This document shows positions 57,676-64,000 of a stretch of DNA of 64,000 bases, piece by piece. The stretch's first letter is position 1; each line of letters opens with the position of its first letter. The notes below the pieces were generated by a model, which did no database searches, was not told the DNA's origin, and saw only the letters and a list, made by a program, of their open reading frames with translations. The translations under genes and the position numbers were made by a program. Source of the stretch: Microbacterium oxydans (lineage in GTDB: Bacteria > Actinomycetota > Actinomycetes > Actinomycetales > Microbacteriaceae); contig NZ_BJOG01000011.1 of the NCBI RefSeq assembly GCF_006540085.1, positions 1 through 64,000 of the forward strand. The letters are read 5' to 3'.

Positions 57676-58065
57676 CTATAGGTAGCTGCAGATGAGTTCC
57701 GGGTCGCACTGGGCGGGGTCGCCAACGGCGGCGGCATTATGGAAGCCGGCTACGGCTGTCCGGAGGGCGGTCAGTTCAGCGATTTGAGTGTCCAAGTCGG
57801 CGAGTTCCTTGGCCAGCAACTCCCGAACGTGTTGGCACGGCACTCGGCCGGCGTCTCTCAATTGCAGAATCTCACGGATCTGAGCCAGGGCAAGTCCGGC
57901 GGTTCGACCGCGGCGGATGAACTCCAACCGAGTGACCATCTCTTCCGAGTAGTCCCGGTAACCGTTTGGCGCTCTCTCCGCAGTAGGCAGTAACCCACGG
58001 TCTTCGTAGAACCTCAACGTCTTGGCCGTCATACCGGCCGCTGCGGCGGCTTCACCGATTCGCAT
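57676..58065 (-). CDS. merR: MerR-family mercury/metal regulator
   Basis: 129 residues. N-terminal winged helix (MRIGEAAAAAGMTAKTLRFY), then a coiled coil. Cysteines at 77 (GRVPCQHV), 120 and 126 (AQCDPELIC) form the metal-sensing set of actinobacterial MerR proteins. It is divergent from the operator at 58095, which it would twist to activate the mer genes. Confidence 0.88.
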   Translation of the reverse strand: MRIGEAAAAAGMTAKTLRFYEDRGLLPTAERAPNGYRDYSEEMVTRLEFIRRGRTAGLALAQIREILQLRDAGRVPCQHVRELLAKELADLDTQIAELTALRTAVAGFHNAAAVGDPAQCDPELICSYL

Positions 58066-58094
58066 CCGAAATTCACATCCCTTGAGACATCCCC

Positions 58095-58125
58095 TTGACC
58101 TTCCATCTTAGTGGAAGGTTCATGA
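58095..58125 (+). promoter_or_regulatory. MerR-type operator/promoter 1
   Basis: TTGACC (58095-58100) and a 19-bp spacer holding the dyad ACCTTCCA (58098-58105)/TGGAAGGT (58112-58119); poor -10 TCATGA. The long spacer with a central dyad is characteristic of MerR-regulated promoters. It drives the small gene at 58182 and, from the other side, merR. Confidence 0.82.
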
Positions 58126-58181
58126 TTATGGAAGAGGCGCACCGAGCGTCGCTCGCCACGACTGAACTGGAGGTTCACCGA

Positions 58182-58475
58182 ATGTCCATCGACTCGGCAC
58201 GGTTGCCTCGGCCTCTCCCGGGCCAGGCGGTCTTCTTCTTGCCTGGCCTCAGCGGCGCGCTCCCGCTCGGCAGCGGCTGCTGTGCTCTGGCAGCCGACGA
58301 CGCTGTCTATGACGAGCTGATCAGCTGGCCGGGCATAGCTTCCGCCAGCGTTGATCCGTCCAGCGAAACGGCAACCGTCACTCTCAACCCCGCAATACCC
58401 AACCAGCTCGAGTACGCCGCCGACGCGATTCGAGACCTCGGTTTCACGACGGTGGAAATCATTCGGCCGGTCTGA
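58182..58475 (+). CDS. small HMA-like metal-binding protein
   Basis: 97 residues from ATG 58182 (GGAGG upstream). It resembles the HMA fold in pattern (DELISWPGIASASVDPSSET, LEYAADAIRDLGFTTVEI), but the metal site is a vicinal pair, GSGCCALAA, rather than GMTCxxC. Probably a cytoplasmic mercury carrier or chaperone delivering Hg(II) to the reductase. Directly under operator 1. Confidence 0.72.
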   Translation: MSIDSARLPRPLPGQAVFFLPGLSGALPLGSGCCALAADDAVYDELISWPGIASASVDPSSETATVTLNPAIPNQLEYAADAIRDLGFTTVEIIRPV

Positions 58476-58546
58476 CCCTGCCCTGAGAGTAGCCAGAGCG
58501 CCGCCATTCACTCAGATAGTAGGAACGACCAGTTGCACGCAATCCC

Positions 58547-58577
58547 TTGACCTTCCCCCGCAGGGAAAGGTTAAGAC
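58547..58577 (+). promoter_or_regulatory. MerR-type operator/promoter 2
   Basis: TTGACC (58547-58552), exactly 19 bp, TAAGAC (58572-58577), with dyad CCTTCCC (58551-58557)/GGGAAAGG (58563-58570) in the spacer. A second MerR-controlled promoter, ahead of merA. Confidence 0.82.
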
Positions 58578-58641
58578 TAGAGGAAAGAAACCGATGCGGA
58601 CTGACTGGCCCGCGTCTCCGACACGATTATCAGAAGGTCCC

Positions 58642-60084
58642 ATGCCTGAAACAACGACACCCGACTACGACCTTGCCGTGATCGGCTCCGGGGGTGGGGC
58701 TTTCGCTGCCGCAATCCGGGCCACGAACTTAGGCAAACGGGTGCTGATGGTCGAACGCTCGACCATCGGCGGGACTTGCGTGAACACCGGATGCGTCCCC
58801 TCTAAGGCGCTCCTCGCCGCGGCGGAAGCCCGACACGTTGCTGTGGACTCGGGGCGGTTCCCCGGCATTTCGACCGTCGCGGAACCGGTGGACATGGGTG
58901 CGTTAATCGGTGGAAAGCGGTCGCTGGTGGAAACGATGCGCTCTGACAAGTACGTCGACCTGATCGGTGAGTACGGCTGGGATCTTCGCCAGGGCACAGC
59001 TCGTTTCGACGGCACCGCCGTCGACCCGGTTCTAGAGATCTCGGCCCAGGATGGAAGCCGCTCGTCAGTGCGAGCCGCTCACTACCTCATCGCCACCGGA
59101 TCCACCCCCTGGGCGCCTGCCATCGACGGCCTCGACGGTGTGGACTACCTGACCTCCACCACAGCGATGGAACTGGATGAAGTTCCCGAATCGTTGCTCG
59201 TCTTCGGCGGCGGCTATGTGGCTTTGGAGCAGGCTCAGCTTTTCGCCCGCCTCGGATCCAAAGTAACTCTCCTGGTCCGATCACGGCTCGCCTCACAGGA
59301 GGAGCCGGAAGCATCCCGAGCCCTCTCCGGAGTGTTCGCCGATGAGGGTATCCGGGTTGTCCGCCGGGCAACCGTGGCCTCAGTCCGAACCGACAGCAGC
59401 AGCGGCGACGTCGTCGCCACCGCCACGGTGTCCGGTGGCAACGAAGAGTTCCGGGCTGCCAAACTGTTGGTTGCCACCGGGCGGCGCCCCGTCACCGAGG
59501 GACTGAACCTGGCAGCGGTGGGAGTTCAGCTCGGAGACCGCGGCGAGGTGGTGGTCGATAACCGGCTCACCAGCTCCAACCCCCGCATTTGGGCGGCCGG
59601 AGACGTGACCGGACACCCGGAGTTCGTGTATGTGGCCGCGTCGCACGGGTCCCTGATGGTCGAAAACGCGTTCAACAGCGCCGGACGGGAGGTTGACTAC
59701 CGGCACCTGCCTCGCGTCACGTTCACCAGTCCAACTCTGGCGGCTGTGGGGATGACCGACAAACAAGCCAACGAAGCCGGCATCCGCTGCGAGTGCCGAG
59801 TCCTGCCCCTCGAATACGTCCCGAGGGCGCTCGTAAACCGAGACACCCGCGGATTCATCAAAATCGTCGCCGAGGCCGCAACCGGCCGGATCGTCGGCAT
59901 CACCGCCGTCGGTAAGGAAGCCGGCGACCTGGCCGCCGCTGGTGTCTACATTCTCGAAGCGGGAATGACGGTAGACCAGGTGGCCAACCTGTGGAGCCCT
60001 TACCTGACAATGGCCGAGGGCATCAAAATCGCCGCCCAATCCTTCAGAACCGACGTGAGCAAGCTCTCCTGCTGCGCCGCGTGA
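58642..60084 (+). CDS. merA: mercuric reductase MerA
   Basis: 480 residues from ATG 58642 (an in-frame ATG at 58594 lies too near the predicted RNA start). FAD-binding GSGGGAFAAA, redox pair GGTCVNTGCVPSK (Cys46/Cys51), a Rossmann motif VFGGGYVALEQA, and the C-terminal vicinal pair SCCAA that hands Hg(II) to the active site. No N-terminal HMA domain. It reduces Hg(II) to volatile Hg(0) with NADPH, in the cytoplasm. Confidence 0.95.
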   Translation: MPETTTPDYDLAVIGSGGGAFAAAIRATNLGKRVLMVERSTIGGTCVNTGCVPSKALLAAAEARHVAVDSGRFPGISTVAEPVDMGALIGGKRSLVETMRSDKYVDLIGEYGWDLRQGTARFDGTAVDPVLEISAQDGSRSSVRAAHYLIATGSTPWAPAIDGLDGVDYLTSTTAMELDEVPESLLVFGGGYVALEQAQLFARLGSKVTLLVRSRLASQEEPEASRALSGVFADEGIRVVRRATVASVRTDSSSGDVVATATVSGGNEEFRAAKLLVATGRRPVTEGLNLAAVGVQLGDRGEVVVDNRLTSSNPRIWAAGDVTGHPEFVYVAASHGSLMVENAFNSAGREVDYRHLPRVTFTSPTLAAVGMTDKQANEAGIRCECRVLPLEYVPRALVNRDTRGFIKIVAEAATGRIVGITAVGKEAGDLAAAGVYILEAGMTVDQVANLWSPYLTMAEGIKIAAQSFRTDVSKLSCCAA

Positions 60085-60119
60085 CATCCGATTACACAAC
60101 CACCAGAAGGAGCATCATA

Positions 60120-60779
60120 ATGAACGACAACAACACGCTTGCGGAACGGCTGACTTCGCCCGAGACCGGTCAAGACGCCTCCCTGTGGCTTCCGCTGCTG
60201 AGGCTGCTCGCCCAAGGCGACCCCGTCGACATCCCCACCCTCGCCGCCGCAATCGGTAAAAGCGATGAAGCCGTGCGTTCAGCCCTCGCCGCCGTCCCCG
60301 ACATCGAGTACGAAGACGGACGGATCATCGGGCAGGGACTGACACTGCGTCCCACCCCGCACCGCTTCGAAGTCAACGGTGAGCAGCTCTACACCTGGTG
60401 CGCACTGGACACCCTGATCTTTCCCGCGCTGCTCGGAACATCCGCACGAGTTGAATCGGTGACGCCGGGAACCGGAACCCCCGTGCAGGTGAGCGTCGGT
60501 CCAGACGGTGTGAGCACCGTCAACCCCTCGACAGCCGTCGTGTCCCTGGTCAACCCCGAGGACATGACCTCGGTGCGTTCCGCATTCTGCAACCAGGTCC
60601 ACTACTTCGACTCCGCCGAGGCCGCCAAACCGTGGCTTGACGCCCACCCGGGCGGCGAGATCCTGCCCGTCGCCGAGGCCTACCAGCTCGGCGTTTCCAT
60701 GGCAAAGACGATGCTCGAAAAAGATGCGAGACGAGGTAGCTCTTCCCCGCTGCCGCTAGCGGATGACAGCTGCTGCTGA
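60120..60779 (+). CDS. merB: organomercurial lyase MerB
   Basis: 219 residues; AGAAGGAG before the ATG. The catalytic set is present: YTWCALDTLIFP (Cys94, Asp97) and SAFCNQVHYF (Cys157). An extra C-terminal CC (DDSCC) may pass Hg on. It breaks C-Hg bonds, and MerA reduces the product; 35 bp after merA, same operon. Confidence 0.93.
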   Translation: MNDNNTLAERLTSPETGQDASLWLPLLRLLAQGDPVDIPTLAAAIGKSDEAVRSALAAVPDIEYEDGRIIGQGLTLRPTPHRFEVNGEQLYTWCALDTLIFPALLGTSARVESVTPGTGTPVQVSVGPDGVSTVNPSTAVVSLVNPEDMTSVRSAFCNQVHYFDSAEAAKPWLDAHPGGEILPVAEAYQLGVSMAKTMLEKDARRGSSSPLPLADDSCC

Positions 60780-60793
60780 ACCAACCACCCGGC

Positions 60794-60812
60794 ACCGTCC
60801 CTCGAGGACGGT
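60794..60812. terminator. weak hairpin after merB
   Basis: ACCGTCC (60794-60800), 5-nt loop, GGACGGT (60806-60812). No T run, so an attenuator or weak terminator at best. Confidence 0.35.
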
Positions 60813-60883
60813 CGGTCTGTAGCCCTTCGGGGCGCAGCGTTTTATGAACAACGAAACCTGACTGCGGAAAGTGACGGACAGTG

Positions 60884-62233
60884 ATGAGTGAACACGTTGA
60901 TGTGGCCATTTTGGGTATGGGTCCCGGCGGAGAAGTCGCTGCAAGCCGACTACTGAAGGCAGGCCGGAAAGTTGCGGTGATTGAGCGGGAACTGATCGGC
61001 GGCGAGTGTGCCTATTGGGCCTGTATCCCATCCAAGACGGTGCTGCGCCCGCCGGAAGCCCGCACTGAGGTTCAGCGGGCAGCCGGTGTGGCTGGTGCTG
61101 AACTGGACTGGTCGGCGACCAGCGATTACCGCGACTACATGATCCGCCATCTTGACGATCAGGGGCAGGTGGACGGGTATGCCGGCCAGGGTGCCCTGGT
61201 CATCAAAGCCGAAGCGAGGATCACCGGACCTGGGCGCATCCAAGCCGGGGACCGCGAACTGACGGCAGAGCACATCATCATCGCCACCGGCTCTGACGCA
61301 GTCATCCCTCCGCTGGACGGGCTCGCGGATATCACCGCCTGGACGAATCGAGAGACGTACACCGCCAAGACTCTGCCGAAACGTGCTGCCATCATCGGCG
61401 GCAGCGCGGTGGGCGTGGAGACTGCCACCTTCCTGTCCCGTTTCGGGGTCGCCGTCACCCTCATCCAGCGAGGAAATCGGTTGCTGGAGCGTGAGGAGCC
61501 CCGGGTGGGAGAGCTCGCCCTGAAGCACCTGAAGGACGCGGGCGTGGACATCCGCCTCGGTACCACCGCCCGCAGCGGCCACCGCGACAACGACGCAAGC
61601 GTCCTTGAGCTGGATGACGGCAGCCGCGTCACGGTCGACGTTGTCATCTTCGCCACCGGCCGCACGCCCCGCAGCAAAGACCTCGGTTTCGAAACGGTCG
61701 GCGTCAGCCTGGGCGAGCACGGCCAGGTGCAGGTGGACGAACACTGCCAAGCCGCAGAGAACGTGTGGGCGATCGGCGACGTCACCGGCATCATGCCCTT
61801 CACCCACGTCGCCAAATACCAAGGCCGCATCGCCGCCGACGCCATCCTCGGAAACCCCCGACCCGCGACCTACGACGGCATCCCGCGCGTCGTATTCGGT
61901 GACCCGGAAATCGCCGCTGCGGGGCTTACGAAACAGCAGGCGGACCAGCAAGGACTCTCGACGGTCGGAACAGAACTTGACCTCGCTAACGCCATCGCCC
62001 GCCCCTGGACCTACGAACAAGACCCTCGCGGCTTCCTCGGCCTCCTGGCCGACGCGGACAGTAAGACGCTAGTTGGTGCGTGGGCAGTCGGTCCGATGGC
62101 AGGCGAATGGATACACCACGCTTCCCTTGCCATCCGCACAAAGATCCCAATCCACACACTGCGCGACCAGGTCGCCCAGTTCCCGACGTACAACGAGGCG
62201 TACCAAGCGGCCCTCGACGATCTCGACGTCTGA
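60884..62233 (+). CDS. FAD-dependent disulfide reductase of the mer locus
   Basis: About 449 residues (GTG 60881 possible). Begins MSEHVDVAILGMGPGGEVAA (FAD), redox motif GGECAYWACIPSK (Cys42/Cys47), NAD(P) motif IIGGSAVGVETATF, and the C-terminal dimerisation part. Same superfamily as MerA but without a terminal cysteine pair, so not a mercuric reductase by motif. It may keep thiols reduced under mercury; inferred from its place in the mer gene run. Confidence 0.78.
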   Translation: MSEHVDVAILGMGPGGEVAASRLLKAGRKVAVIERELIGGECAYWACIPSKTVLRPPEARTEVQRAAGVAGAELDWSATSDYRDYMIRHLDDQGQVDGYAGQGALVIKAEARITGPGRIQAGDRELTAEHIIIATGSDAVIPPLDGLADITAWTNRETYTAKTLPKRAAIIGGSAVGVETATFLSRFGVAVTLIQRGNRLLEREEPRVGELALKHLKDAGVDIRLGTTARSGHRDNDASVLELDDGSRVTVDVVIFATGRTPRSKDLGFETVGVSLGEHGQVQVDEHCQAAENVWAIGDVTGIMPFTHVAKYQGRIAADAILGNPRPATYDGIPRVVFGDPEIAAAGLTKQQADQQGLSTVGTELDLANAIARPWTYEQDPRGFLGLLADADSKTLVGAWAVGPMAGEWIHHASLAIRTKIPIHTLRDQVAQFPTYNEAYQAALDDLDV

Positions 62234-62336
62234 CCCGATCCGTCACAACGCGTGCTTGAGGGTTCAAGATGAACGCCGCAGAAGAAGCAAGCAAAGATCG
62301 TGCCACTGCGTCGTTCTTCCCTGAATTGGCGAACTG

Positions 62337-62735
62337 GTGCCGATTGGTGACGGGCGCTCGGCAGCTCTGGTGGGGCCGGACGGGGCCGTCGAATTCTTCT
62401 GCCCGATGCGCTTTGACGCTCCCGCGTTGGTATTTCCGATCCTTGACCGCCTCCGGGGAGGCCGGCTGAGGGTAGGCCCGGTCGAGTCCCCCGGAACCCG
62501 GCTGTCGTGCCGCCGTCACTACCGACAGGCCAGCTCGGTCCTGACCCTGGAATGGTTCGGAGCGTCGGGCAGCGCGCGGATGCACATGGCCTTGAAATGG
62601 CTACCGCAGGAACAAGAACAGACCCTGAAGGAAGCCTTCGCCGACGCCGACGGCCCGGCTGTGCAGCACACTGTGGCTACCACCCGCTACCTCAGCGCGG
62701 ATGCTTCCGATCCGGATGACCTGCGGCGGCTGCTC
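62337..62735 (+). pseudogene. truncated GH15 N-terminal fragment
   Basis: The frame PIGDGRSAALVGPDGAVEFF then RFDAPALVFPILDRLRGGRL and RHYRQASSVLTLEWFG matches the N-terminal domain of GH15 trehalase/glucoamylase-type proteins. It ends within a CopD-like fragment on the opposite strand, so only the first domain remains and no catalytic domain exists. No clear start codon with a ribosome site. Confidence 0.65.
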
Positions 62736-62890
62736 GAGGCGTCGTATGACTGGGCCGGGGTCGTCCAGTGCTTGCGGGGTTGCTCCGCCACCGGTGGCGA
62801 GCGCAAGAAGTAGCGCGGCGATTGCCGCGGCGAGCATCAAACCCGGAAGAAGCAGGATGCTGCGGTGCAGATGTCGCGCATCACGAACCC
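62735..62890 (-). pseudogene. CopD-like gene fragment
   Basis: Minus strand: HRSILLLPGLMLAAAIAALL then LALATGGGATPQALDDPGPV, the usual start of CopD/CtaG-type copper membrane proteins. It breaks off at the GH15 fragment, so only the N-terminal span and first loop remain. The rest of 62890-63095 has no gene. Confidence 0.55.
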
Positions 62891-63095
62891 CGGCAGCCGG
62901 AGGCATTAGTCCCCGTGCACTCTGATCGCAGTTTCTCTCAACCTCAGACTGCTCGCCCTGAGCGCTTTCGGCGATCATCTCCTGTAATTGCTGCTTCTGG
63001 AGCCCATGTTGTCGTTCCGGTTCAGGCCACGAAAGTGACGTCGGTTGGCAAGATGTCGAGCGAAACTACCGACCTGGCGAGAAGATGCCTGCCGG

Positions 63096-63632
63096 TTAGG
63101 GAAGCGTTTCATCCAGGAACGTTCTGAGGGCTTCGATCTCCATCGGCTTACCATCAGCCCGGCCGAGAACTTCGCCGTCAGGGGCAACAACGACCGTCGA
63201 ATCGAGGGAAACGATGTTGTATCGTTGCGTCAGCTCGCCCGTCTTGTCCACGACGTACGGGTGGTCGGGGAAGCCTGCCGGCTCGCGGAAGCCGTCGACC
63301 TCGGCTTTGGTGTTTTCCGGCGTAACATCGACGGCAATGAATTGCGCCCGGTCGGCGTATTCGTCTTCCAACTCATTCATCGCGGCGGCCTGCGGGATAC
63401 AGGTGTAGCACCAACTCGCCATGAAGTAGAGAACCGTCGGACGCTCAGCCGGCACCGTCACCGCCTCATCGTCCACGGAGACGACTTCGATCCTGTCCAC
63501 ACTGTTCCCGCCGGAAGACCCATCAGCAGCACCGCGGTTCAGTGCGGTCATGGCCAGAATCAGTATGAGGGCCACGGCGACGATGAGGACAGTGATGATG
63601 GATATGCGCCGTCGGGTCAACGTTGTTGTCAT
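63096..63632 (-). CDS. membrane thioredoxin-like (TlpA/ResA) protein
   Basis: 178 residues. One N-terminal span (ISIITVLIVAVALILILAMT), then a thioredoxin domain with YFMASWCYTCIPQAAAM (active site WCYTC) and a cis-Pro-type region (STVVVAPDGEVLGRADG). Extracytoplasmic thiol reductase, probably fed electrons by the CcdA-like protein upstream (4-bp overlap). Likely part of the mercury/redox cargo. Confidence 0.82.
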   Translation of the reverse strand: MTTTLTRRRISIITVLIVAVALILILAMTALNRGAADGSSGGNSVDRIEVVSVDDEAVTVPAERPTVLYFMASWCYTCIPQAAAMNELEDEYADRAQFIAVDVTPENTKAEVDGFREPAGFPDHPYVVDKTGELTQRYNIVSLDSTVVVAPDGEVLGRADGKPMEIEALRTFLDETLP

Positions 63633-64000
63633 GAGGTTCCTTGCTCGAAGTGCTTTACGGAATCCGGAGTTGCAGGGTCGGGGCTACAGCACGATTCCGC
63701 GCCGTTGTTCTCATAGGCTGGGTTGTTATCCGCCTGTGCGATCCCGTCGCCCTGTTTCCTCTCGTCGGTGCCCCGGGTCTTGGCTTTATCGGGGCGCAAC
63801 CAGGACAGAGTGGCAGCGGCAAGAACGGCCAGCACAACTGCCACTGTGATTAACAACCAATAGTCCGTGATGAAGCCAGACAGGCTCACGCTCGCTGCGG
63901 TTATCGCCGAGCTCAGGATCCCGCCAGCCTGCCCTCCGCTCAGCGCGGGAATCCAGTAGAGCAGCAGATAGATCCCGGCCAGGACAAGAGCCGCCCCACC
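63629..64000 (-). CDS. CcdA-like membrane protein, partial
   Basis: The frame is open from the window edge to the stop at 63629; only the C-terminal 123 residues are seen. Spans LVLAGIYLLLYWIPALSGGQ and DYWLLITVAVVLAVLAAATL, then a polar tail with a vicinal cysteine pair (GAESCCSPDPA). A GTG at 63889 would give only 86 residues, but continuity favours a longer CcdA/DsbD-type protein that passes electrons across the membrane to the thioredoxin next door. The terminal CC echoes MerA and MerB here and may bind Hg(II). Confidence 0.7.
   Translation of the reverse strand, partial: GGAALVLAGIYLLLYWIPALSGGQAGGILSSAITAASVSLSGFITDYWLLITVAVVLAVLAAATLSWLRPDKAKTRGTDERKQGDGIAQADNNPAYENNGAESCCSPDPATPDSVKHFEQGTS

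Noticed and set aside
1..64000. tRNA, rRNA or CRISPR arrays
   Set aside because: I saw no cloverleaf-type sequences, no rRNA-like conserved stretches and no regularly spaced identical repeats with unique spacers. The phased TAGGCA and GGTAAC units are too short and close for CRISPR.

Overview
The window is high-GC actinobacterial DNA, with GTG and TTG starts, Lsr2, Tad pilus genes, a Tcp-type conjugation system and MerR-type mercury resistance. Gene content suggests a large conjugative plasmid or comparable mobile replicon of a Microbacteriaceae-like host. All family assignments were made by eye from the sequence; no searches were run.

Layout. Positions 1-12000 hold the replication and regulation end. 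It contains two HTH regulators, an NrdH redoxin, and a 1661-residue replication protein combining a CHC2 zinc finger, a Toprim domain, a P-loop helicase and a C-terminal domain that resembles Streptomyces Tap (telomere-associated protein). A gene resembling Tpg (terminal protein) follows it directly. Upstream lie a translationally coupled leader ORF, an AT-richer GGTAAC-iteron region (candidate origin), a protein made of a duplicated winged-helix module, and an AAA+ ATPase. The Tap/Tpg pair points to a linear replicon. Positions 12000-24700 (minus strand) hold a complete-looking Tad/Flp pilus locus: prepilin peptidase, LysM-BTAD regulator, secreted and lipo-proteins, TadE/G pseudopilins, Flp-like pilin, TadC, TadB, TadA, TadZ, CpaB. 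Upstream, with short spacing, is a ParA/RHH partition pair. TAGGCA repeats with 11-bp phasing lie in front of parA.

Positions 27700-38900 (plus strand) hold a Tcp-type type IV secretion operon: TcpC-like, small membrane proteins, VirB4-like ATPase, VirB6-like channel, and a transglycosylase/M23 hydrolase. After it come a duplicated RHH protein, a second TAGGCA/GTTGTC repeat region and an FtsK-like coupling protein. Positions 39000-51800 are accessory cargo: a frameshifted SRAP gene, a run of small hypothetical genes, Lsr2, a GIY-YIG-like protein, a Cys-repeat protein, a secreted HNH nuclease, UmuDC-like error-prone repair, and a toxin-antitoxin pair. Positions 53500-55440 carry small FtsK-like proteins and a gene cut by an IS256-family element.

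Beyond the IS (56860 to the end) is a mosaic: a decayed relaxase fragment, then merR, a small metal-binding protein, merA, merB and a second flavin disulfide reductase, driven from two MerR-type promoters. Fragments of GH15 and CopD genes follow, then a membrane thioredoxin next to a CcdA-like gene that runs off the window.

Recurring cis elements tie regions together: GAAAAAGACA at four promoter regions, TAGGCA iterons at two loci, and a 27-bp promoter/operator shared by two genes with a partial third copy ahead of umuDC.
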